Shown here: piece after piece, positions 8,890-16,088 of the stretch | Layout of the letters: the number at the start of each line of letters is the position of its first letter | How positions within the stretch are numbered: position 1 is the first letter of the stretch | Assembly (NCBI GenBank): GCA_007120055.1 | Contig: SKOL01000158.1 | Location: 1 to 17,749, forward strand | Direction: 5' to 3' | From: Anaerobacillus sp. | GTDB lineage: Bacteria; Bacillota; Bacilli; Bacillales_H; Anaerobacillaceae | DNA length: 17,749 nucleotides | Made by a program: the position numbers and the translations under genes | Notes under the pieces: generated by a model | What the model was told of the DNA's origin: nothing | Database searches by the model: none | Seen by the model: the letters and a program-made list of their open reading frames with translations, nothing else

Positions 8890-9179
8890 AAACGATTACT
8901 ATCGCAGTTGTTTGTCATCAAGGATTGGGAACAAGTTTATGGATTAAAGTCCAAGTAGAAAAGATCATATTAAAGTATAGGATTCCAGCCAATGTGATGC
9001 AAGTAGATATCGGTGGATTAATAGGGGTTAATCCGGATATTGCAGTAGGGGTTGGTTATATGGAGGAACAATTACAAATACAAGCAAAAACGATAGTAGT
9101 AGTTAATAATATTCTTCAAACTGAAGAAATTGAAAATCAATTACTTGCGAATTGTTTTGTGAAACCTTTTATAGAATAG
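8886..9179 (+). CDS. PTS EIIB component, ascorbate (UlaB/SgaB)-like
   Basis: Small cytoplasmic phosphocarrier of 97 residues that passes phosphate from an EIIA domain to the sugar bound by EIIC. The phosphorylation site is Cys10 in the loop VVCHQGLGTSLWIK, equivalent to the CGNGQGSS loop of UlaB-type proteins; length is normal. The ATG overlaps the end of the regulator gene (ATGA), and the EIIC gene starts 9 bp after its stop. The substrate need not be ascorbate, because the genes for ascorbate-6-phosphate breakdown (UlaD/E/F/G types) are not in the window. Confidence 0.85.
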   Translation: MKTITIAVVCHQGLGTSLWIKVQVEKIILKYRIPANVMQVDIGGLIGVNPDIAVGVGYMEEQLQIQAKTIVVVNNILQTEEIENQLLANCFVKPFIE

Positions 9180-9188
9180 AGGACAACT

Positions 9189-10439
9189 ATGTTATCACTA
9201 TTAATAAGTGAAACCGCATTTATTATAGGGCTTGTAGCTTTTCTAGGATTAATTCTCCAACGAAAACCTATTAATTTTGTCATTGAAGGAACGATTAAGG
9301 CGGTTATTGGGTATGTCATTTTACTATTTGGGGCTTTTTTAGCCACTCAACAGCTGAGTCAACTAGCTGTATTACTAGAAAGAGCTTTTAATGTTCAAGG
9401 TATTATGCCAAATAATGAAATGATCGTCGGAATTTCGCAATGGTTTTTTGGTAAGACGATAGGCTATATTATGCTTGTAGGAATGATATTTCACTTGCTC
9501 ATTGCTAGATTTACTAGATTCAAATATATATTTTTAACGGGCCATCATATTTTGTATATGGCTTCACTCATTGCGGTGATTATGGCAGGGTCAGGCCTTC
9601 CGTTTTATTTACAGATTATCATTGGAAGTGTCGTATTAGCCTGTTCAATGACCTTTTTTCCTGCCATCTGTCAACCGATGATGCGACAGATCATCCCCAA
9701 TCAAAATGTTGCGATCGGCCACTTTGGTTCCGTAGGATATGTGGTCTCAGGATTTTTGGGTAAAGTGGTGGGAGGTTCCCATAAGAAGCCAGAAATTAAT
9801 GCAAACCAGTCGACTAACCTAGGGTTATTAAATAATCCTAATGTTATGATCATGCTATTTATGTTGACTCTTTTTCTATTTGTAGGCATTATCGGAGGCA
9901 AACAGGCCTTCTTTGAAGTATCGGGACAGGGAAATATTATTTTTAATGCGTTTATGCAGGCGTTTCAATTTACAGCAGCGATTTATATTATCATCATTGG
10001 TGTAAGGATGATGTTAACAGAGGTATTAACGGCTTTCCAGGGGATTGCCGATAAACTAGTTCCTAAAGCGATCCCTGCCTTAGATTGCCCGGTCATCTTT
10101 CCATACGCACCTATCGGAGTTGTCATTGGTTTTGCTTCTAGTTTAGCAGGAGGCTTTGCTGGTATTGCCATTTTAATTTATTTTAATATGCAAATTGTAA
10201 TACCGGCGATGATCGCTCACTTTTTTTCTGGAAGTACAGCAGGGGTTTTCGGTTTTGTCATGGGTGGTTACCGTGGGGCCATCGTAGGAGCCTTTACACA
10301 CGGCTTGATCATCACTTTCCTTCCTTTGTTAATTCTCCCAGTTATGTATCAACTAGGTTATACACAGACCACATTTAGTGACACTGACTTTGGTGTAGTT
10401 GGCCTGCTCTTATACTATTTGTTAGAAATACTGACTTAA
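9189..10439 (+). CDS. PTS EIIC component, UlaA/SgaT family
   Basis: Integral membrane permease of a PTS system in the ascorbate/UlaA family; it transports and, with EIIB, phosphorylates its substrate. In 416 residues it carries about 10-11 hydrophobic segments and family motifs RFTRFKYIFLTGHHILYMA (about 107-125) and PKAIPALDCPVIFPYAPIGVVIGF (about 292-315). It is slightly shorter than E. coli UlaA (about 465). AGAGGA precedes the ATG by 5 nt. It is the last gene of the run from 4478. The downstream gap to the convergent lacI-type gene contains a small palindrome and a REP-like hairpin instead of a classic terminator. Substrate unknown. Confidence 0.88.
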   Translation: MLSLLISETAFIIGLVAFLGLILQRKPINFVIEGTIKAVIGYVILLFGAFLATQQLSQLAVLLERAFNVQGIMPNNEMIVGISQWFFGKTIGYIMLVGMIFHLLIARFTRFKYIFLTGHHILYMASLIAVIMAGSGLPFYLQIIIGSVVLACSMTFFPAICQPMMRQIIPNQNVAIGHFGSVGYVVSGFLGKVVGGSHKKPEINANQSTNLGLLNNPNVMIMLFMLTLFLFVGIIGGKQAFFEVSGQGNIIFNAFMQAFQFTAAIYIIIIGVRMMLTEVLTAFQGIADKLVPKAIPALDCPVIFPYAPIGVVIGFASSLAGGFAGIAILIYFNMQIVIPAMIAHFFSGSTAGVFGFVMGGYRGAIVGAFTHGLIITFLPLLILPVMYQLGYTQTTFSDTDFGVVGLLLYYLLEILT

Positions 10440-10442
10440 ATC

Positions 10443-10455
10443 CGTCACTGTGACG
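10443..10455. repeat. Short palindrome CGTCACTGTGACG after the EIIC gene
   Basis: Perfect 6-bp arms around a single T, starting 4 bp after the EIIC stop codon. The spacing is too tight for an RNA hairpin, so it is a DNA palindrome of unknown role. A smaller repeat TTCAC-N5-GTGAA follows at 10485-10499. Confidence 0.35.
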
Positions 10456-10526
10456 CCCCGAAATATCTTGTTTCACAGGAGTGTTTCACGGATTGTGAAT
10501 ATAAAATGGATTTACTACTTAATATA

Positions 10527-10586
10527 ACTGGTGCCAAGCCCCCCTACCGGTTATTCGACAAAACTCGGGAGGTGACAGGCACCAGT
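10527..10586. repeat. REP-like palindromic repeat, copy 2
   Basis: ACTGGTGCC (10527-10535) and GGCACCAGT (10578-10586) are perfect 9-bp inverted repeats. Inside, CCCCCC pairs with GGGAGG. Bases 10549-10584 are identical to 1239-1274 (36 bp). The element ends 3 bp before the stop codon of the minus-strand lacI-type gene and lies between two convergent genes, so the long GC-rich hairpin could act as a bidirectional transcription stop or RNA end protector. The last codons of the lacI-type gene contain another ACTGGTGC (10599-10606). Confidence 0.75.
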
Positions 10587-10589
10587 CCC

Positions 10590-11621
10590 CTATGGCTTAC
10601 TGGTGCTATTTCCGATAATAAATTCGGCGTGTTTAAGGATGGAGTTAGGAATTGTTTCGTTGTCGTTAATACGTTTTATGAGCATGTCAACTAAAGCTCT
10701 ACCTTGCCATTCATAATCTTCGTGGATGGTGGTTAAAATGGGTCGGTTGTTTCTAAACGTTTCCATATGTCCAAAAGAAATTAAAGATACATCTTCTGGA
10801 ACTGTATATCCTTCATCGAGTAAACAGTTTAAAGCTGAAATCGCAGTGATTTCATTAGAAATTAAAAGGCCAGTAGGATGTTCCTCTTTGTATAAGTTTT
10901 TAATTAAATTATAGCTTTCTTCTTTATATCCCGGAGACTTGAGAATATTTTTTTCATCAACAGAAAAACCATATTCTTTTAATGCTTGTTCAAAACCTTT
11001 TATTCTTTCTATATTATGGGACAATAATTTTCCATTAATATCTCCAACAATTATTTTTATGTTTTCATGACCTAAATCTAGTAAATGCTTTGTTGCCGTA
11101 TAACTGCTAGTGATATGATCAAAAGAAACATAATTAATTTCATTTTCTTCGGAGTATTTGGTATTGAAGACATAAGGAATGTTATCTTCGTCTAGTTTAT
11201 TGCTTAGGCTATCATTCAGTGTAGCTCCTAACAAAATAAAACCATCGGCTGTATTTTTTTTAATAACATCAATATACGATTCATAGTTAATTCCTGCTGG
11301 ATTAATGATTAAAATATGGTACCCATAACTTTGTGCGCGCTCTGTAATCGATTTCAATAAGAAGGGATAAAATGGATTTAAAATAACTTCACTAAATTCT
11401 TGCTCTGTAACGACAAGACCGATGATGTTATTTTTACCAGATTTAAGTGTCCTTGCTGCTTTATTAGGTACATAACCTAATATGTTAATCGCTTCTAATA
11501 CCTTTCTTTTGGTTGCTTCGCTCACTTCTGAAGAATCGTTTAAAACTCTAGAAACGGTTGATTTAGTGACGTTTGCCTTTTTAGCAACATCATAAATAGT
11601 TACTTTTTTTATGGTAATCAC
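10590..11621 (-). CDS. LacI-family transcriptional regulator
   Basis: Cytoplasmic one-component regulator; binding of a sugar-like effector normally releases it from palindromic operators with a central CG. The 343 residues show an N-terminal HTH (about 8-30; TIYDVAKKANVTKSTVSRVLN), the hinge helix YVPNKAARTLKSG (50-62) and a periplasmic-binding-protein-like effector domain (about 65-338). The start is GTG at 11621, with AAAGGA only 3 nt away; this short spacing makes the exact start uncertain, but no better ATG/TTG precedes the HTH. It is divergent from the rpiB-TRAP genes and is the obvious candidate to bind the four GGTAYCGTTCCCG sites found upstream of rpiB and of the ADP-ribosylglycohydrolase gene. 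No such site lies at its own promoter. Effector unknown. Confidence 0.92.
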   Translation of the reverse strand: MITIKKVTIYDVAKKANVTKSTVSRVLNDSSEVSEATKRKVLEAINILGYVPNKAARTLKSGKNNIIGLVVTEQEFSEVILNPFYPFLLKSITERAQSYGYHILIINPAGINYESYIDVIKKNTADGFILLGATLNDSLSNKLDEDNIPYVFNTKYSEENEINYVSFDHITSSYTATKHLLDLGHENIKIIVGDINGKLLSHNIERIKGFEQALKEYGFSVDEKNILKSPGYKEESYNLIKNLYKEEHPTGLLISNEITAISALNCLLDEGYTVPEDVSLISFGHMETFRNNRPILTTIHEDYEWQGRALVDMLIKRINDNETIPNSILKHAEFIIGNSTSKP

Positions 11622-11743
11622 CTATCCTTTAAACTATATTTTAAGAGAAAATGGACTGTTTAAATAGCCCACAAAGATATAAAGTTCTAATATTTTTTAA
11701 GGGAACTAAAAAGGAGCCAATAGAGACTTTTAGTATTACTTTT

Positions 11744-11772
11744 ATTATATATTAGAAATTTTAACCAAACAA
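11744..11772 (-). promoter_or_regulatory. Probable promoter of the lacI-type gene
   Basis: On the minus strand TTGTTT (11767-11772) and a perfect TATAAT (11744-11749) are separated by 17 bp. The transcript would begin near 11738 and carry a leader of about 115 nt. The promoter lies back to back with the rpiB promoter, about 30 bp away. Confidence 0.6.
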
Positions 11773-11803
11773 TTTTTGTCGAACATTTTATGAAACTTGG
11801 ATA

Positions 11804-11832
11804 TTGACATTAAAGTTTTATTGTATTACTAT
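11804..11832 (+). promoter_or_regulatory. Promoter of the rpiB-TRAP genes
   Basis: A perfect -35 TTGACA (11804-11809), a 17-bp spacer and TACTAT (11827-11832) as -10. Transcription should start near 11839, 8 bp before the first operator, leaving a leader of about 165 nt that contains two operators and a cre site. Confidence 0.75.
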
Positions 11833-11846
11833 TTAGTTACAACAGC

Positions 11847-11859
11847 GGTACCGTTCCCG
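11847..11859 (+). promoter_or_regulatory. LacI-type operator O1 upstream of rpiB
   Basis: GGTACCGTTCCCG, one of four near-identical sites in the window. The first 12 bases have the imperfect symmetry GGNANCGNTNCC with a central CG, typical of LacI-family operators. It starts 20 bp after the start of the -10 box, so a bound repressor would block initiation or early elongation. Confidence 0.75.
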
Positions 11860-11911
11860 GTTGGTTTAATATAACTATAACACAAAAGTTATTTTTTTTA
11901 TAGTTAAAAAT

Positions 11912-11924
11912 GGTATCGTTCCCG
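11912..11924 (+). promoter_or_regulatory. LacI-type operator O2 upstream of rpiB
   Basis: GGTATCGTTCCCG, 65 bp after O1 (start to start). It may act as a roadblock or help form a repression loop with O1. Between the two lies an AT-rich inverted repeat AACTATA (11873-11879) / TATAGTT (11899-11905). Confidence 0.75.
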
Positions 11925-11954
11925 ACAAAAAATCAACATTTTTTTATCGGTGGT

Positions 11955-11968
11955 TGTAAGCGGTTTCT
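11955..11968 (+). promoter_or_regulatory. cre site for CcpA catabolite repression
   Basis: TGTAAGCGGTTTCT matches the Bacillus cre consensus TGWAARCGYTWNCW at 13 of 14 positions. It lies in the transcribed leader between O2 and the rpiB ribosome binding site, where CcpA acts as a roadblock repressor. It starts 43 bp after O2 starts, exactly as in the 16.6-kb copy of this arrangement. Confidence 0.65.
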
Positions 11969-11990
11969 AATGTTTGATTAATTAAAGTGA

Positions 11991-11996
11991 AGGAGG
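11991..11996 (+). promoter_or_regulatory. Ribosome binding site that fixes the TTG start of rpiB
   Basis: AGGAGG lies 8 nt upstream of the TTG at 12005. The alternative in-frame GTG at 11987 is upstream of this site and would be unserved. Confidence 0.8.
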
Positions 11997-12004
11997 ATTT
12001 TAAA

Positions 12005-12472
12005 TTGATTGTATCCGTTGGATGTGACCACGCTGGATTTCCGTTAAAAGCGAAAGTAGTAGAGTATATTAAAGCTCTCGGCATTGAAGTCATTGATCAT
12101 GGAAGCTATACACCTGAGCCCGTTGATTTTCCTGACATCGCTCGAACCGTGTGTGATTCGGTAAGAGACGGCCAGGCTGATCGTGGAATTATGGTTTGTG
12201 GTACTGGAGTTGGAGCGAGCATTGCAGCAAATAAGATCCCAAAAATAAGGGCGGCTGTTTGCCACGATATTCATTCTGCTTATCAGTGTGTAGAGCATGA
12301 TGATGTAAATGTGATGTGTATTGGAGCAAAAATTGTAGGAGAATGGGTGGCCAAAGATTTAATTGAAGCCTTTTTAAAAGCGGAATTTAGTACTGAAGTT
12401 CACTTTAGACGAAGGGTTGAAAAGTTACATCAGTTAGAAATAGAAGCTGCAAAAGAGTTAAAAGTGGATTGA
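12005..12472 (+). CDS. rpiB: RpiB/LacAB-family sugar-phosphate isomerase
   Basis: Cytoplasmic isomerase that interconverts an aldose phosphate and a ketose phosphate; the type enzyme converts ribose 5-phosphate to ribulose 5-phosphate. The TTG start at 12005 gives 155 residues, normal for RpiB. Visible features: VGCDHAGFPLK at 5-15, with the phosphate/substrate Asp-His pair at 8-9; Cys65 in VCGTGVGASIAANK, the expected catalytic base; His98 in VEHDDVNVMCIGAKIVG, matching the RpiB HNDAN region; and RRRVEKL near the C-terminus for phosphate binding. Some RpiB-like enzymes act on allose, galactose or four-carbon sugar phosphates, so the pentose assignment is probable but not proven. It is first in a LacI/CcpA-controlled unit with a TRAP transporter. 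Confidence 0.88.
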   Translation: MIVSVGCDHAGFPLKAKVVEYIKALGIEVIDHGSYTPEPVDFPDIARTVCDSVRDGQADRGIMVCGTGVGASIAANKIPKIRAAVCHDIHSAYQCVEHDDVNVMCIGAKIVGEWVAKDLIEAFLKAEFSTEVHFRRRVEKLHQLEIEAAKELKVD

Positions 12473-12804
12473 GTGGCGCTAGTTATTGGGACATAAGAGT
12501 CTACTTTAGTTATTGGTGAAAAGATTTAATTAGCAACTTTAAAAAAAGTTTCATAAATGTTGTTTCATGTAATGATTTTGACGATTTCTTAATGAATTTG
12601 AAATTATTTTTGATGAATGTTACAAAGCTAATAATTACATTACGTAAATGAGTATTCAATGCCGGTGTAAAATTCCAGAATTGTTATATTGAATAGGTAT
12701 AAAAATAGTGATTAAATATTAAACAGTATTTAATATATTTTTTTAAAAGCTGTTTTAATATTATAGAAGTTTTGTAATCTAAAAAAAGAGAGGGGATTTG
12801 TTAC
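12473..12804 (+). other. AT-rich gap between rpiB and the TRAP receptor gene
   Basis: No gene is seen. A small AU-only hairpin AACTTT-N4-AAAGTT (12535-12550) and a direct repeat TAGTTATTGG (12480-12489, 12507-12516) are present. TTGAAA (12598-12603) with TACAAA (12621-12626) at 17-bp spacing is a possible weak promoter for the TRAP genes. There is no GGTAYCGTTCCCG operator and no strong terminator, so readthrough from rpiB is likely. Confidence 0.4.
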
Positions 12805-13893
12805 ATGAAGAAGTTTTTCTTAACAGTTTTGCTAGTTTTATTGTCAGTACTTATTGTTGTAGGTTGTTCATCACCGACTGGAAATGAGAATGAGAATGAG
12901 GAATCCCAAGCAGGAGAAGCTCCAGAAGGAAATTCTGAAAACCAAAACTCTGCAGAGAAAGAGAAGAAGACGATTAACATTTCTGTTTTAGGTTCGCCTC
13001 AAAATACGACTACACAAGTTCTTTATACATTTAAAGAAGAACTTGAGAGTTTGGCTGATGGTCAAATCGAAGTAGTCATTCACCATTCTGGATCACTTTA
13101 CGGTCAAGATGCCGATGAGCGCGCTGTATTGAGAGGAAACTTAGAAATGACATATGTTGACGCGGCGTCCGTTGCAGCACACCTTCCTGAAGCAAGTATG
13201 TACAATGCTGCATATATGTGGAAGAATTACGAGCATATGAATGCTGCTTTATCAGGAGAGATTGGCCAAGAATTTTTTGAAAAAGTTGCAAGTGAAGTAG
13301 GATACAGACCGTTAGCTGCTTTTTACCATGGTGACAGACAGTTAAATTATAGAGATGTTGGACGTGAAATAAGAACTCCAGAGGATGTTCAAGGTTTAGT
13401 GCTTAGAATGCCAAATAACCGTGCCATGATTTTCATTGGTGAAGCAATGGGTGCTTCGGTAACTCCACTAGCTTTTGGTGAGGTGTATACAGGATTAAGT
13501 ACAGGAACAATTGATGCTCAGGATAACTCAATGGAAGTGACTATTGATCATAAATTCTATGAAGTTACAGATTATGTATCATTAACAAATCACGTTGTTG
13601 ATAGTCTTTTCCCGATCATTAATGAAGACTTCTTCCAATCTTTAGGGTCTGAATTACAAGAAATGGTTTATAAAGCAATTGAAATAACGAAAGAAGAAAA
13701 CGATAACATCATGCTTTCGAAGCGAGAAGATGCCATTGAAGTTCTAGAAAGTAAAGGTGTGACAGTCATTAGCGACGTAGACATAGAAGCGTTTATGAGT
13801 GAAATTCAAGAGAAGTATTTAAATGATGATATTTCTGCAGAGTGGAATATGGATGTATTTAATCAAATTCAAGAATTGGCAGATCAATTCTAA
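12805..13893 (+). CDS. TRAP transporter substrate-binding lipoprotein (DctP family)
   Basis: Extracytoplasmic receptor of a TRAP transporter that delivers its ligand to the DctQ/DctM permease. The 362 residues begin with a lipoprotein signal (lipobox IVVGC, Cys21), followed by an Asn/Glu-rich tether to about residue 53. The DctP fold follows, with LRMPNN around Arg201, the conserved arginine that in known members binds the ligand carboxylate, and AFGEVYTGLSTGTIDAQDNS at about 223-242. The start has GAGAGGGGA about 10 nt upstream. The conserved arginine favours an acidic ligand, but the compound cannot be named. The permease genes follow only after a 324-bp gap containing hairpins and a MITE-like element. 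Confidence 0.92.
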   Translation: MKKFFLTVLLVLLSVLIVVGCSSPTGNENENEESQAGEAPEGNSENQNSAEKEKKTINISVLGSPQNTTTQVLYTFKEELESLADGQIEVVIHHSGSLYGQDADERAVLRGNLEMTYVDAASVAAHLPEASMYNAAYMWKNYEHMNAALSGEIGQEFFEKVASEVGYRPLAAFYHGDRQLNYRDVGREIRTPEDVQGLVLRMPNNRAMIFIGEAMGASVTPLAFGEVYTGLSTGTIDAQDNSMEVTIDHKFYEVTDYVSLTNHVVDSLFPIINEDFFQSLGSELQEMVYKAIEITKEENDNIMLSKREDAIEVLESKGVTVISDVDIEAFMSEIQEKYLNDDISAEWNMDVFNQIQELADQF

Positions 13894-13946
13894 TAGATTA
13901 AAATTTAAACTTTGACCATATATCAAGCCTTTTTTTAAAATTATCG

Positions 13947-13998
13947 CCCCTAGATTTTACAACTTTTTAGCCCAAGTTTTGGGATGTACTTCTAGGGG
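13947..13998 (+). repeat. Nested hairpin after the TRAP receptor gene
   Basis: CCCCTAGA (13947-13954) and TCTAGGGG (13991-13998) form perfect 8-bp arms enclosing a smaller hairpin CCCAA-GTT-TTGGG (13971-13983). It has no U tract directly after it. Such structures after receptor genes often protect the upstream mRNA or reduce readthrough into permease genes. Its right arm overlaps the left end of the MITE-like element. Confidence 0.5.
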
Positions 13999-14150
13999 AC
14001 TGTCCTAAAATCAAGTGTCAACAAATACCAATTAAAGTTCACTTTCACCAACATCAATGTAAATAAGTTGCTTAGAAATGCTCCATTAAAGAAAGTTCAC
14101 TTTCTCGTAGCAACCTTGTTTACAGGGTAGATACTTATGTGACAGCCCCC
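13995..14150. mobile_element. Possible MITE or insertion-sequence remnant
   Basis: The outer ends match as imperfect terminal inverted repeats: GGGGACTGTC (13995-14004) against GGGGGCTGTC read inward from 14150. Such GGG-CTGTC ends are common in Bacillus insertion sequences. The 156-bp interior has no open frame, two direct copies of AAAGTTCACTTTC (14034-14046, 14092-14104), and an inner inverted repeat between TGTAAATAAGTTGCT (14056-14070) and AGCAACCTTGTTTACA (14109-14124). No target duplication is evident, so the boundaries are uncertain. Confidence 0.4.
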
Positions 14151-14202
14151 GTTAGCAATAATATAGAGAGTAACACTCCAAACTTGGGTTAATGTTAGAA
14201 AT

Positions 14203-14208
14203 GAGGTG
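14203..14208 (+). promoter_or_regulatory. Ribosome binding site deciding the dctQ start
   Basis: GAGGTG lies 9 nt before the ATG at 14218. The in-frame GTG at 14206 overlaps this site and is therefore unlikely to be the start. Confidence 0.65.
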
Positions 14209-14217
14209 TATTCTTTC

Positions 14218-14808
14218 ATGAACATAGTTAAGAAGGTATGGAACTACGTGCTTTGGTTTTTTGAAGTAATAATGCCTGCTGTATCACTGATCGGAATATT
14301 TTTAATATTCAACGTTCAAATTTTTTACCGATATGTTTTAGAAAGCCCTTTAATATGGGCGTTTGAGGCAAGTTTAACCCTTTTTCTTTGGCTAATTATG
14401 TTTGGAGCCGTTTATGCTTGGAGAAAAAAAGAGCATGTTCAGTTTAGTATTTTCTATGATTTAGCTCCAAGTAAAGTCCAACTTTTTATAAGGCTAATAA
14501 GTAATTCCGTTGTTATTATTTTCTTGAGTATCGTTGTGTATCCTGTGAGCCAGCAATTAAATTTCTTAAATAGAATTTCTTCGCCACAGCTAGATATTCC
14601 ACTCAGTATAGTCTTTTTACCAATGTTGATTTGCTTTATATTAATTATCTTTCATAGTTTTGTAGATATACTTCATGATTTAAGAAAGCTAAAGTCAGGC
14701 GATGGTGATTATACAGAAACTATTTATGAAGATCAATATGTCGAACTCGAACCTCAAGACGAAGAGACAATTACAATTTTTAATGAGCAAGGGGCGAGTA
14801 CAAAATGA
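14218..14808 (+). CDS. TRAP transporter small permease subunit (DctQ family)
   Basis: Small integral membrane subunit of the TRAP transporter, required with DctM. The product from the ATG at 14218 has 196 residues with four hydrophobic spans (about 15-35, 48-68, 85-108 and 130-155), the standard DctQ topology, including the FEASLTLFLWLIMFGAVYAWRKKEH region typical of the family. A charged C-terminal tail of about 40 residues rich in Glu/Asp is somewhat long. The stop overlaps the DctM start (ATGA), indicating translational coupling. Confidence 0.9.
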   Translation: MNIVKKVWNYVLWFFEVIMPAVSLIGIFLIFNVQIFYRYVLESPLIWAFEASLTLFLWLIMFGAVYAWRKKEHVQFSIFYDLAPSKVQLFIRLISNSVVIIFLSIVVYPVSQQLNFLNRISSPQLDIPLSIVFLPMLICFILIIFHSFVDILHDLRKLKSGDGDYTETIYEDQYVELEPQDEETITIFNEQGASTK

Positions 14809-16088
14809 GTATAGAGCTTTTATTACCGTTACTATTGTTAATATTATCATTTCTCATACGTATACCTATTGCTGCTGGGATGATCATAGCGAGTATTCTG
14901 TATTTTTTACTTACTAATAAAGACTTAGGGTTAGTAGTAGAAGTCATGGGAGAGAGCCTTTACACCCAGTATGTCGTAATTGCGATCCCTTTGTTTGTTT
15001 TTGCAGCAAACTTGATGAATACGGGAACGGTAAGTGATCGTGTCTTTTCTTTTGCTAATGCATTAGTTGGACGTTTTCGAGGAGGTCTAGGGCAGGTTAA
15101 TGTCCTGTCATCATTAGTCTTCTCAGGAATGAGTGGTTCATCTTACGCAGATGCTTCGGGTCTGGGAAAACTGGCAATATCTGCGATGAAAAAGAAAGGA
15201 TATGATCCCGGTTTTTCATGCGCGGTCACCGCAACATCAGCGACGGTTGGCCCGATTTTTCCACCAAGTATCATCATGGTCATGTATGCGATGTTGTCAG
15301 GGGCATCTGTAGGTGCGCTTTTCATAGCAGGTATCGTCCCGGCAATACTTATGTGTTTGAGTTTGATGATCTACATTGCGTATATCTCTCATAAGAGAAA
15401 CTACCCATATGGAGCAAAGTATGCAATGCGTGATTTTCTTGTTTACACTTTTAAAGCGTTACCAGCTCTGTTTATGCCGGTGATTTTACTAGGTGGTATT
15501 TACTCAGGAATTATGACGCCAACAGAAGCAGCAGGTGTAGCTGCATTTTATACATTGATCATCTCTGTAGTTGTATATCGTTCTTTAGGAATAAAAGAAT
15601 TTTGGCAGGTGGCTGTAAATAGCGCAAGAATGGTAGGTTCTTTAGGCTTTTTATTAGGGGGGGCCATTTTATTATCGTATGTAGTTGCATACGAAAGGGT
15701 TGCTCAAATTTTAGCTGATTCGGTCTTAGGATATATAGATAACCCTATTTTACTATTAATATTAATTAATATCGTTTTTTTACTATTAGGAATGGTGTTA
15801 GATGTCGCTGTTTTATTGCTCATCTTTACTCCCATTGTGTTGCCTTTAGTCGCAGCGTTAGGGATTGATTTAGTACATTTTGGTATTGTTATCATTATTA
15901 ATATGGGAATTGGAACGATCACACCTCCATTTGGAATGCTATTATTTATTGTCTCGGGTGTATCTAAAACTAAGCTATATGCAATCATCAAAGAAATTGT
16001 TCCTTTCGTAGGTATTATGATTGTAATATTACTTTTAATCACACTTTTCCCGGATATCGTTCTTTTCTTACCTAACATGATTAATTAA
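14805..16088 (+). CDS. TRAP transporter large permease subunit (DctM family)
   Basis: Large membrane subunit forming the Na+-driven transport path of the TRAP system. The 427 residues show about 11-12 hydrophobic segments and clear family signatures: FSGMSGSSYADASGLGKLAI near 106-125, VTATSATVGPIFPPSIIMVMY near 140-160, GGIYSGIMTPTEAAGVAAFY near 227-246 and GIGTITPPFGMLLFIVSGV near 367-385. Length is normal. It overlaps dctQ by 4 bp. The transcript probably continues into the structured region at 16208-16328. The gene is complete, as are its two partners, so the TRAP system appears functional. Confidence 0.95.
   Translation: MSIELLLPLLLLILSFLIRIPIAAGMIIASILYFLLTNKDLGLVVEVMGESLYTQYVVIAIPLFVFAANLMNTGTVSDRVFSFANALVGRFRGGLGQVNVLSSLVFSGMSGSSYADASGLGKLAISAMKKKGYDPGFSCAVTATSATVGPIFPPSIIMVMYAMLSGASVGALFIAGIVPAILMCLSLMIYIAYISHKRNYPYGAKYAMRDFLVYTFKALPALFMPVILLGGIYSGIMTPTEAAGVAAFYTLIISVVVYRSLGIKEFWQVAVNSARMVGSLGFLLGGAILLSYVVAYERVAQILADSVLGYIDNPILLLILINIVFLLLGMVLDVAVLLLIFTPIVLPLVAALGIDLVHFGIVIIINMGIGTITPPFGMLLFIVSGVSKTKLYAIIKEIVPFVGIMIVILLLITLFPDIVLFLPNMIN

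Noticed and set aside
8886..10439. Naming the PTS genes ulaA/ulaB as an ascorbate system
   Set aside because: The proteins are family members, but no ascorbate-6-phosphate breakdown genes are nearby and the regulator is a PRD type, so the substrate is left open.
10482..10490. TGTTTCACG, the first half of a ParB-binding parS site
   Set aside because: The next bases GATTGTGAA do not complete the TGTTTCACGTGAAACA palindrome, so it is only a partial chance match.
11877..11899. ATAAC-N6-GTTAT followed by a run of eight T, resembling a terminator in the rpiB leader
   Set aside because: The stem is 5 bp with no strong GC core, too weak to call an attenuator.
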